Below, one piece after another: positions 35,924 through 43,136 of a stretch of DNA of 64,000 nucleotides. Origin of the DNA: Sphingomonadaceae bacterium OTU29LAMAA1 (GTDB lineage Bacteria; Pseudomonadota; Alphaproteobacteria; Sphingomonadales; Sphingomonadaceae). Positions within the stretch are counted from its first letter, which is position 1. Each line of letters begins with the position of its first letter. The notes beneath the pieces were generated by a model. That model was not told the DNA's origin and searched no databases. It saw only the letters and a list, made by a program, of their open reading frames with translations. The position numbers were made by a program, and so were the translations under genes. The DNA lies in assembly GCA_024072375.1 (NCBI GenBank), contig CP099617.1, positions 1,035,001-1,099,000 on the forward strand, read 5' to 3'.

Positions 35924-37005
35924 GGTCGGTCCACCGTCATCTCGCCCGTAACCCTTCCGTTGGCGGACTGGAACGTGCCGGCGGTGACGGTGAAGCCCGC
36001 CACCTCCAGCGTGCGCTTGAGGTCGGTCGGCAGCGATTCGCGCGCCGCGCCGACGCCGATCCGCAAGGCGCCGTTCGACTGGAAATCGAGGCTGGTCAGT
36101 TCGGTGCCGGGCGTCGATCGCACCGCAGCATAAACGGCCGCGACCGTCGTGCTGAAGCCTAGGCCGGGACCGCGGACCCCCGACAGACGCTCGTCGAGCT
36201 GGCGGTCGACGTCGGTCACCGTCTCGCCCCGTGCCAGACCGGTGCGGCCGAGCGCCTCGGCCCGCGCCTCCAGCGCGTCGGCACCGAAGCTGTATTTCGC
36301 GATGCGGACGAGGTCGATCGCCAACGTCACCGCGAGGATTGCGGCGCCGAGCAGGGCGAGCCGGCGGATCAACGCCCAGTCGATGCCGATACGGCGACGC
36401 CGCGAGAACGGCCCCTGACGCAGGTCGAGCGGCGGGGTCGTGGCCGCGCTGGCGACCGCTTCGTCGAGCGCCGCACGGTCGGGCACCAGGACGGGAGAAT
36501 CGCCGATGATGAAGTCGGTCAGCCGGGCCTCGTCGGTGAAGCCGGTAGAGCGGCTGCGGACCAGCGCCTCGCCGGCGATCATGCCGCGGATATAGCCTTC
36601 GTCGGGACGGGGCAGCAGCAGCGCGGCGGGAATCATGGCGACCGGATCGATCCCGTGCACGGCAAGTTCGGCGAGCCAGCCGGCCATCGCACCCATACCG
36701 ACCACGGCGATCGGGCGTTCGCCCTCCCCTTCGTCCCCGACCGCCACGTGCAGTTCGCCGATCGGCGTCGCGCTGGCATCCGCCACCAGCAGGCGGGCGG
36801 CGGCAAGCGCCTGCGCAGGCGAACGTACCGGCAGATCGGCCCAGTGCAGCGTCACCGCGTCGGCGGGGGCGACGGCGACGATCGCCTCATCGGCGAGCGC
36901 GGGCAGCCCTTCGCCTTCGTTGATCGCGCCGCCGCCATCACCATCGCCGGTGCGCAGCCAGCGATAGCCTTGGGTGGCGGAGGGCAGGAACAGGAGCGTC
37001 GTCAT
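35920..37005 (-). CDS. gspL: Type II secretion system protein L
   Basis: A 361-residue protein. Residues 1 to about 240 form the actin-like cytoplasmic domain that binds GspE (LHWADLPVRSPAQALAAARL). A single membrane helix LALLGAAILAVTLAIDLVRI follows, then a periplasmic ferredoxin-like domain (GVRGPGLGFSTTVAAVYAAV). The ATG at 37005 gives the family N-terminus MTTLLFLPSATQGY and overlaps the gspK stop by four bases; the longer open frame upstream is within gspK. Confidence 0.9.
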   Translation of the reverse strand: MTTLLFLPSATQGYRWLRTGDGDGGGAINEGEGLPALADEAIVAVAPADAVTLHWADLPVRSPAQALAAARLLVADASATPIGELHVAVGDEGEGERPIAVVGMGAMAGWLAELAVHGIDPVAMIPAALLLPRPDEGYIRGMIAGEALVRSRSTGFTDEARLTDFIIGDSPVLVPDRAALDEAVASAATTPPLDLRQGPFSRRRRIGIDWALIRRLALLGAAILAVTLAIDLVRIAKYSFGADALEARAEALGRTGLARGETVTDVDRQLDERLSGVRGPGLGFSTTVAAVYAAVRSTPGTELTSLDFQSNGALRIGVGAARESLPTDLKRTLEVAGFTVTAGTFQSANGRVTGEMTVDRP

Positions 37006-37982
37006 GATTCGTCGCCCCATTGCCGCGCCACGAGCCGCGCGGGAAGCCGGCTTGCGTCGATCAATGCTCTTTCCTGCAATCGGCTGGCACCGTTGGTGAC
37101 GTCGATTCCGAGCGCGAACCATTTCGAGGTGATCGCAAGACCGGCGCCGCCTTCGGGTGTCGCACCGTTGCCGGCGGCGTTGAGGAAGGCGCTGGTGCTG
37201 CCATAGCCCTGCGGCGGTCGGCGCAGGATCATGCCGCGCGCAGCCTCGACCGACAGCGTATCGGCGAACAGCATCGCGACCAGCGGCGCCTGTTCGGGTG
37301 TCAGCGTGTTGATGTTGATCGACGACGTTTCGGCGATCGGCAGCGTACAGACCCATGGGCGCAGCATGGCGTAGATCTCCGGCGTCACGCCGTCGACGGC
37401 GCGCAATTCGCTTGGGTCTGACATCAGCACCCCGGCCGTACGATAGGGCGTCGCCTTTGCGAGATAGGTCGGGTCCTCCGCGCCGCCGCCCTGCTGGTCC
37501 TGATCGGTGTCGATCCAGTCGGCAGCCGCGGGGGCGATGCGCTCCGCGACCTGTGCGGGGATACCGGTCAGGCGCATCAGGCGGACGAACTGCAACCGCT
37601 GCATGACGCTTTGCGTCGACGTGTAGACATTCGGCGCCTGACGGCTGACGAGGCTATTGAGATTGAAGCAATTCCCGCCATCGGTAACGCGCGCCACGGC
37701 AAGGCCGCTGCTCGGTAGCGGCAGGCCGTAGGGCCGGTTGCTCCAGCCGCCGGCCAGCGTGACGCGGTCGCGGCTGGTGCCGAGCATGTCCGTCACCTTG
37801 CTGGTGGCGAGCGCTTCGGCCGCACGGGCGTAGTCGCGGGCCTGCTCGCCGCCCAGCGCATTGCCAGCGAGGCGGGTGGTGAGGCGCAGGCGCTCGAGCG
37901 CCGTGCCGGCGAGGACGGCGATCATCGCCACCAGCAATAGGACGGTGAGCAGCGCGGCGCCGCGTTCGCGCTCAGGCGGCAT
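37002..37982 (-). CDS. gspK: Type II secretion system minor pseudopilin K
   Basis: A 326-residue minor pseudopilin. The leader MPPERERG is followed by the hydrophobic AALLTVLLLVAMIAVLAGTA; position +5 lacks the usual glutamate, as is normal for GspK. The large domain contains NCFNLNSLV and DWIDTDQDQQGGGAEDP, the calcium-binding region. It caps the pseudopilus tip with GspI and GspJ. It overlaps gspJ by 11 bases. Confidence 0.93.
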   Translation of the reverse strand: MPPERERGAALLTVLLLVAMIAVLAGTALERLRLTTRLAGNALGGEQARDYARAAEALATSKVTDMLGTSRDRVTLAGGWSNRPYGLPLPSSGLAVARVTDGGNCFNLNSLVSRQAPNVYTSTQSVMQRLQFVRLMRLTGIPAQVAERIAPAAADWIDTDQDQQGGGAEDPTYLAKATPYRTAGVLMSDPSELRAVDGVTPEIYAMLRPWVCTLPIAETSSININTLTPEQAPLVAMLFADTLSVEAARGMILRRPPQGYGSTSAFLNAAGNGATPEGGAGLAITSKWFALGIDVTNGASRLQERALIDASRLPARLVARQWGDES

Positions 37983-38655
37983 CGGGCGTCGCCGTGGCAG
38001 TGGGCTGCGGGCCGGGCTGACCGGGTGGTGGCGCCGGGCTGTAACCCGAGCCGACCAGCAGCATCAGGCGATAGGCGCTGCCGTCGGTGCGGTGGAGCAC
38101 GACCTCCGCAGCCTGCGGCAGGGCCGCCCCCTGCGTGCCGTCCCAGCGATCGCTCCACGCACCCTTGTAGCGGTAGCGGGCGGAAACACTGACGACCTTC
38201 TCCAGCAACGTGACGGGCGCGAGCGGTGCGGCGCCGTCGATCATCGGATAGGCGATGCGAATCAGCGCGGCATCCTGAATGACGTAGGCGACCTTTTGTG
38301 CGCTGGCGCGGGGCGCAGCGTCGACGTTCGCCCAGCCGGTACGGACGAAGCGCATCCGCCCGTCGGGTTCGCCTGTAAAGGCGGGAAGGACGGTGCCGCC
38401 CTCGTCGCGGGCCGGGCGGTCGATCGCTTGCCCGAGATCTCCGGATAGGAGCGCGGTCGTGCGATTGAGCGCGGAAATGTCGTCGAAGCGTTTACCGGTG
38501 GCGGTCTGTGCTCGGACGCTGAAGGTCAGGATCGCCACGCCCGCAGCGGCAAGCATGCCGAAGATCATCAGCGCGATCATGACCTCGACGAGGGTGAAGC
38601 CGCATTCGCCATGTCGGGCTGCACGCGACGCCCGTGTTCCCGGACGCGATCTCAC
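37972..38655 (-). CDS. gspJ: Type II secretion system minor pseudopilin J
   Basis: A 227-residue minor pseudopilin with prepilin site ECG|FTLVEVMIALMIFGML. The leader of 19 residues is longer than usual. The start is GTG at 38655, overlapping the gspI stop (GTGA). The C-terminus is Pro/Thr/Ala-rich (PPPGQPGPQPTATATP). It is part of the pseudopilus tip complex. Confidence 0.92.
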   Translation of the reverse strand: MRSRPGTRASRAARHGECGFTLVEVMIALMIFGMLAAAGVAILTFSVRAQTATGKRFDDISALNRTTALLSGDLGQAIDRPARDEGGTVLPAFTGEPDGRMRFVRTGWANVDAAPRASAQKVAYVIQDAALIRIAYPMIDGAAPLAPVTLLEKVVSVSARYRYKGAWSDRWDGTQGAALPQAAEVVLHRTDGSAYRLMLLVGSGYSPAPPPGQPGPQPTATATPDAA

Positions 38656-39110
38656 TGCGGCGTGTCCGCAGGACGGATGGCCACGGTCCTGCCGACGATC
38701 TGCCCGGCGGGATTGGTCACCGCCACGTCGATGCGGACGATGCTGGCGTTGCCGGTGGCGCGCACGTTGCGCACCCAGTTCCAGGCGCGGCCGCCGTTGA
38801 CCTCGCTGCCTGCGGTGCGGCCGGCGACGGGAGGCTGCGCCTCGGTGATGGCGTCGTTGGCGACGTTCCTCGCGACGAGGCCGGCGATCAGACTATCGTC
38901 CAGCGTCGTCGCGCCGCGGATCGTAGCCGTCTCGAGGCGGAGCAGTGCGAGTACGGCGAGGCTGAACACCGCGAGCGCGACCATGATCTCGATGAGGGTG
39001 AAGCCGCTTGTGCTCCTGCGGACCCGGGACCCCGGATTCCCGGACAACACAGGTCGGTCTGCCCGGGTCTGGATTCCTGGACCCGCAGGAACACGGGAGA
39101 ACACTGTCAT
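38652..39110 (-). CDS. gspI: Type II secretion system minor pseudopilin I, with repeat-derived leader
   Basis: A 152-residue minor pseudopilin. The prepilin site is SG|FTLIEIMVALAVFSLAVL, with cleavage after Gly36 and Glu at +5. The leader peptide is about 36 residues instead of the usual 6-10, and residues 6 to 34 are encoded by an 85-bp palindromic repeat (39010-39094). Prepilin peptidase would remove this segment, so the mature protein would be normal. A start nearer the prepilin site is not obvious. The ATG overlaps the gspH stop by one base. Confidence 0.9.
   Translation of the reverse strand: MTVFSRVPAGPGIQTRADRPVLSGNPGSRVRRSTSGFTLIEIMVALAVFSLAVLALLRLETATIRGATTLDDSLIAGLVARNVANDAITEAQPPVAGRTAGSEVNGGRAWNWVRNVRATGNASIVRIDVAVTNPAGQIVGRTVAIRPADTPQ
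39010..39094. repeat. Palindromic repeat (family A) inside gspI
   Basis: The ends are inverted repeats: GTGCTCCTGCG at 39010-39020 and CGCAGGAACAC at 39084-39094, ten of eleven positions complementary. The inside holds two more CCGGG-rich inverted segments. A second copy with the same ends lies at 41248-41325. This copy keeps the gspI frame open. Confidence 0.85.
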
Positions 39111-39559
39111 CAGCTCGCCACCCGGACCGTGCCGTCGGCGGCCATGTCGATCACTGCGCGCGCGCCGCTGCGGGTCAGCGTCACCTGCGCTTCCCGATCC
39201 GCCAGGCCGGTGGGGTCGAAGACGATGCGCAGGCGGCCGCTGGCCTCCCCGGTGACGGCCTGCGTGCCCTCGGTCCATCGCTCCACGCGCAGCGGCTTCT
39301 CGGCCATCGCGGTCCACTGTCCCGCGGCGCGACGATCGAAACCATAGCCGCCCGCGGTCACCCAGACGCTGACCGGGCGTGCCTCGACGATCGCGGCATC
39401 GTGCGCGGCACGGGCGCGCAAGGCGAAGCGGGCGGCTTCGTCTGCCACCCGGCCGCGCGGATCCGGCATGTTCCACACCGCCACGGCCGCCGCGAGGCCG
39501 ATGATGGTGACGACCACCATCAGCTCGATCAGCGTAAATCCGTTGCGGCGGGGACGCAT
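39110..39559 (-). CDS. gspH: Type II secretion system minor pseudopilin H
   Basis: A 149-residue minor pseudopilin with a short leader MRPRRNG and the conserved FTLIELMVVVTIIGLAAAVA helix carrying Glu at +5. The C-terminal part (LRIVFDPTGLADREAQVTL) fits GspH. It overlaps gspI by one base and is followed two bases after gspG. Confidence 0.93.
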   Translation of the reverse strand: MRPRRNGFTLIELMVVVTIIGLAAAVAVWNMPDPRGRVADEAARFALRARAAHDAAIVEARPVSVWVTAGGYGFDRRAAGQWTAMAEKPLRVERWTEGTQAVTGEASGRLRIVFDPTGLADREAQVTLTRSGARAVIDMAADGTVRVAS

Positions 39560-39561
39560 GG

Positions 39562-40002
39562 CTATTCCCAGCTGGTGATATCGGCGTTGACGCCTTCGCC
39601 GCCATCCTTGCCGTCGGCGCCGAGGCTCCAGACATCGGCCTCGCCGTGCTGACCGGGCGAGGCATAGAGGTACTGACGGCCCCAGGGGTCGGGCGGCAGC
39701 TTCTTGATATAGCCGCCGCGCTGGTATTCCGCCGCATTGACGCCGGCGGGCGCGGTGACGAGCGCCTGCAATCCCTGCGACGTCGTCGGGTAGCTGTTCA
39801 TCTGGAGGCGGTACATCTCCAGCGCACCCTCGATGGTGCTGATGTCCGACTTCGCCTTGGTGATCTTGCCCTTGTCGCCCGCGGGCAGCACGTTGAACGT
39901 GACGATCGCGGCGAGCAGGCCGATGATGACGATGACGACCATCAGCTCGACGAGGGTAAAGCCCTCCTCGTTCTTCCGGCGTTTCTGAGGCTGTTTACGC
40001 AT
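39562..40002 (-). CDS. gspG: Type II secretion system major pseudopilin G
   Basis: A 146-residue major pseudopilin with leader MRKQPQKRRKNEEG and helix FTLVELMVVIVIIGLLAAI. The diagnostic GspG segments follow: GDKGKITKAKSDISTIEGAL, YPTTSQGLQAL and GYIKKLPPDPWGRQYLY. It polymerises into the pseudopilus that pushes substrates through GspD. Confidence 0.97.
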   Translation of the reverse strand: MRKQPQKRRKNEEGFTLVELMVVIVIIGLLAAIVTFNVLPAGDKGKITKAKSDISTIEGALEMYRLQMNSYPTTSQGLQALVTAPAGVNAAEYQRGGYIKKLPPDPWGRQYLYASPGQHGEADVWSLGADGKDGGEGVNADITSWE

Positions 40003-40010
40003 GAAGGTCC

Positions 40011-41234
40011 TTACTGGCCTGCCAGCGTGTTGAGCTGGAGGATGGGGAGCAGGATCGATAGCACGATGGTGGCGACGATTCCGCCCATCACGACGATGAT
40101 TGCGGGTTCGAGCAGCGACAAAGCGGTCGCGGTGAAGCGGTCGAATTCGCGTTCGAGATAATCCGCGGCGCGTTCGAGCATCTCGTCGAGCCTGCCCGCC
40201 GCCTCTCCGCTCGCCGCTAGATAGGTGAGCAGCGGCGGGAAGACGTTGGTACGGCGCATCGCCGCGGACAGACTGCCGCCGCCGCGGATCGCCTCGACGA
40301 TCTCGTCCGACGCGGCGCGCAGGCGACGATTGTGGATCGTGCTGGCGGTCAGCGCGAGCCCTTCCAGCAAGGGCAGTCGGCTGGCGATCATCGTGCTGAG
40401 CGTGCGCGACATGCGCGCGGCGTGGAGATCGCGGAACAGCCGCCCGAGCAACGGCATGCGCAGCAGCGCGGTATCGAAGGACAGGCGGAGTGCGGGGTCA
40501 CGGAGCGCGTACCAGCCCCCGACCCCGGCCAGCGCGACGACCAGCACCATCACCCACCAATATCCGACGAGCAGGTCGGACAAGCCGATCACGACGCGGG
40601 TGAGCAGCGGCAATTCCTGCCCGACGGTGTCGAACTGCTCGACCACCTGCGGCACGACGAACATCATCAGCGCGGTGACGACGCCCAATGCGACGACCGC
40701 GAGGATCGTCGGATAGGCGAGCGCGGTGATCAGCTTGCCACGGATTTCCGCCTGCCGCTCAAGCAGCGCGGCGAGGCGGTCGAGGATCGTCGGCAAGCTA
40801 CCAGAGCTCTCGCCCGCCGAAACCATCGCGCGGTACAGCGGCGGGAAGCTCTTCGGCTCGCGCGCCATCGAATCGGCGAGGCGACGCCCTTCGACGACGC
40901 CGGCGTGGACCTGGCTGACGATCGCGCGGACGCTGTCCTGTTCGGTCTGGCGGGTGATGGTGCGGAGCGATTCCTCCAGCGGCGAGACACGGTTGAGCGT
41001 GGCGAGCTGGCGGGTGAACAGCGTGAGCTGCTTGTTGCTCATCTTGGCGCGACCAAGCTTGATGCCGAACAGCGGACGGCTGGTCGCGGCCGGCGGCGAG
41101 CCGGGTTCGAGGCGGACGACGTAGAGCTTGCGCTTGTCGAGGTTCGCGCGTGCGGCGTCGATCGTCGCGGCGGCGACATGCCCCCGCTGCTCCTGCCCGC
41201 GGGTATCGATGGCGAGATAGTCGAAGTCAGCCAT
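40011..41234 (-). CDS. gspF: Type II secretion system inner-membrane protein F
   Basis: A 407-residue polytopic platform protein with two repeated cytoplasmic domains (FTRQLATLNRVSPLEESL; FRDLHAARMSRTLSTMIAS) and three membrane helices (AVVALGVVTALMMFVVPQVV, WWVMVLVVALAGVGGWYAL, and the C-terminal VVMGGIVATIVLSILLPIL). The first ATG of the family N-terminus MADFDYLAIDTRG is at 41234; a TTG one codon earlier is also open. Confidence 0.96.
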   Translation of the reverse strand: MADFDYLAIDTRGQEQRGHVAAATIDAARANLDKRKLYVVRLEPGSPPAATSRPLFGIKLGRAKMSNKQLTLFTRQLATLNRVSPLEESLRTITRQTEQDSVRAIVSQVHAGVVEGRRLADSMAREPKSFPPLYRAMVSAGESSGSLPTILDRLAALLERQAEIRGKLITALAYPTILAVVALGVVTALMMFVVPQVVEQFDTVGQELPLLTRVVIGLSDLLVGYWWVMVLVVALAGVGGWYALRDPALRLSFDTALLRMPLLGRLFRDLHAARMSRTLSTMIASRLPLLEGLALTASTIHNRRLRAASDEIVEAIRGGGSLSAAMRRTNVFPPLLTYLAASGEAAGRLDEMLERAADYLEREFDRFTATALSLLEPAIIVVMGGIVATIVLSILLPILQLNTLAGQ

Positions 41235-41247
41235 CAACCATGATCTC

Positions 41248-41325
41248 GTGTTCCTGCGCAGGCAGGAACCCAGGGTTACGAGCGACGGCGCTGGTGGCTC
41301 TGGGCTCCTGCATTCGCAGGAGCAC
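41248..41325. repeat. Palindromic repeat (family A) between gspE and gspF
   Basis: The ends are GTGTTCCTGCG at 41248-41258 and CGCAGGAGCAC at 41315-41325, complementary at ten of eleven positions and nearly identical to the ends of the copy inside gspI. Length is 78 bp. It sits just before the gspF start in the operon. Confidence 0.85.
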
Positions 41326-41331
41326 GGGGAG

Positions 41332-41418
41332 CCTCACCCTTCCTACGGCCTGCGGCCGCGGACCCCTTCCCTCTCCCCCTGGGAGAGGGAGAGACGCCGA
41401 AGGCGGCGATGGGTGAGG
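41332..41418. repeat. Palindromic repeat (family B) between gspE and gspF
   Basis: It is bounded by CCTCACCC (41332-41339) and GGGTGAGG (41411-41418). It contains a perfect 10-bp hairpin, TCCCTCTCCC (41368-41377) with GGGAGAGGGA (41381-41390), separated by three bases. It follows the family-A copy after six bases and ends four bases before the gspE stop codon. Confidence 0.8.
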
Positions 41419-41422
41419 ACAG

Positions 41423-43000
41423 CTACGCATCCGACACCTCGTCCACCACCGAATCGGTCGCATCGCGGCGGCTCACGCGGATCGCTTCTTCCGGCGTCGT
41501 CAGGCCCTTGCGCACCAGCGTCTCCGCCGCCTGCGCGAGGTTCGGCGTCCGCGCGAAAGCATGCGCGGCGATCGCCGTCTCGTCGGCACCATCGTTGATG
41601 AAGCGACGGATCGTGTCGTCCACCCGAACCGCTTCGAACACCCCGATCCGCCCCTTGAAGCCGGTATGGTTGCACTCGCTGCACCCCACCGCCTCATACA
41701 CCTGAGCACCGGGTTCGATGCCGAGCAGCCCGGCGACGCCACTCTCCGAGGGCACCGCGCGGCGGCAGGTCTGGCACAGGCGGCGGACCAGCCGCTGGGC
41801 GATCACCGCGCGCAACGTGGAGGCGAGCAGGAACGGCTCCACCTTCATGTCCCGCATGCGGGTGATCGCGCCGATCGCATCGTTGGTGTGGACGGTCGAC
41901 AGCACAAGGTGGCCGGTCAGCGAGGCCTGTACCGCGATCTCCGCCGTCTCGCGGTCGCGGATTTCGCCGACCATGACGACGTCGGGGTCCTGGCGCAGGA
42001 TCGCGCGCAGGCCGGCGGCGAAGGTCAGGCCGACCTTGGGATTGACCTGCGTCTGGCCGACGCCCTCGACGGCGTACTCGACCGGGTCTTCAACGGTCAG
42101 GATGTTGCGGCTGCCGTCGTTGAGCAGGCGAAGCGCGCCATAGAGCGACGTCGTCTTGCCCGATCCGGTCGGACCGGTGACGAGCAGGATGCCGTTGGGC
42201 TCGGCGAGCGCGCCCCGCAACAGCGCGTACATGCCCGCGTCCATCCCCAATGCGTCGAGGTCGATCCCGGCATTGTCCTTGTCGAGGATACGCAGCACGA
42301 CCCGCTCGCCCGCCCGGCTGGGCAGCGTCGAGACGCGGACGTCGAGCAGCTTGCCGCCGAGCGTCAGCCCCATGCGGCCGTCCTGCGGCACGCGGCGCTC
42401 GGCGATGTCGAGGCGGGCCATGACCTTGATGCGGCTCACCACCACGGGGGCGACATGCGGCGGCATGCGCAGCGTTTCGCGCAGGACGCCGTCGATGCGC
42501 ATGCGCACGATCAGCCCGGTCTCGTACGGTTCGATATGGATGTCCGACACGCCGTTCCGCGCAGCATCGGCGATGATGCCGTTGATGAGGCGGATCGCTG
42601 GCGCGTCGTCGGCGGTATCGAGCAAATCCTCGGCGGTCGGCAGCCCTTCGGCCAGGCTGTCGAGTTCGTCGCCCATGCCGACGGCGGCAAGCGCATTGGC
42701 CTGCCCGTCCATCGCATAATTATCGGAGAGCAGGCGGTCGAATGCCGGCGCCTCGACGACCGCGATGTCGAACGGACGGGCGAGGTATCGGCGGATTTCC
42801 AGCAACGCCTTGGGGTCGGCGCCCGCGCGCATCGCCACCGTCAGATGCGTATCGGTGTCGGTATGCTGGACCACGACGCCGTGCTTCCGCGCGAACGCGT
42901 AGGGTATGGCGAGCATCGGCAACGGTTCCGGTACGGGTGCAGCCGGAGTTTCGATCAGCAGCGTTTCGGTGTCGGTCTCGGAGCCGTGGCGGATGATCAT
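41423..43000 (-). CDS. gspE: Type II secretion system ATPase E
   Basis: A 525-residue hexameric secretion ATPase. The N1E-type N-terminal domain precedes the catalytic core with Walker A GPTGSGKTTSLYGAL, aspartate box, Walker B DVVMVGEIRDRETAEI, and a His box LVLSTVHTNDAIGA. The zinc-binding cysteines are in CQTCRR and GCSECNHTGFKGR. The start is the ATG at 43000, with GGGGAGG nine bases upstream; 83 further open codons upstream fall in a repeat and are not coding. Confidence 0.97.
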   Translation of the reverse strand: MIIRHGSETDTETLLIETPAAPVPEPLPMLAIPYAFARKHGVVVQHTDTDTHLTVAMRAGADPKALLEIRRYLARPFDIAVVEAPAFDRLLSDNYAMDGQANALAAVGMGDELDSLAEGLPTAEDLLDTADDAPAIRLINGIIADAARNGVSDIHIEPYETGLIVRMRIDGVLRETLRMPPHVAPVVVSRIKVMARLDIAERRVPQDGRMGLTLGGKLLDVRVSTLPSRAGERVVLRILDKDNAGIDLDALGMDAGMYALLRGALAEPNGILLVTGPTGSGKTTSLYGALRLLNDGSRNILTVEDPVEYAVEGVGQTQVNPKVGLTFAAGLRAILRQDPDVVMVGEIRDRETAEIAVQASLTGHLVLSTVHTNDAIGAITRMRDMKVEPFLLASTLRAVIAQRLVRRLCQTCRRAVPSESGVAGLLGIEPGAQVYEAVGCSECNHTGFKGRIGVFEAVRVDDTIRRFINDGADETAIAAHAFARTPNLAQAAETLVRKGLTTPEEAIRVSRRDATDSVVDEVSDA

Positions 43001-43020
43001 GCCCGGCCCTCCCCAACAAC

Positions 43021-43124
43021 CGTCATCCCGGCAAAAGCCGGGACCCATGGACGCACGCGGCTGGTGGCGCGGGCCATCGCTGCGTTCATCCCCGCCATGG
43101 GTCCCGACGTCCACCGGGATGACG
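43021..43124. repeat. Palindromic repeat (family C) between gspD and gspE
   Basis: The outer arms are CGTCATCCCGG at 43021-43031 and CCGGGATGACG at 43114-43124, perfectly complementary. Inner arms GGGACCCATGG and CCATGGGTCCC are also complementary, so the 104-bp unit can fold into a long cruciform or mRNA hairpin. A short 28-bp copy of the same arms is at 63733-63760. Confidence 0.88.
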
Positions 43125-43136
43125 AAAGAGCATTCC

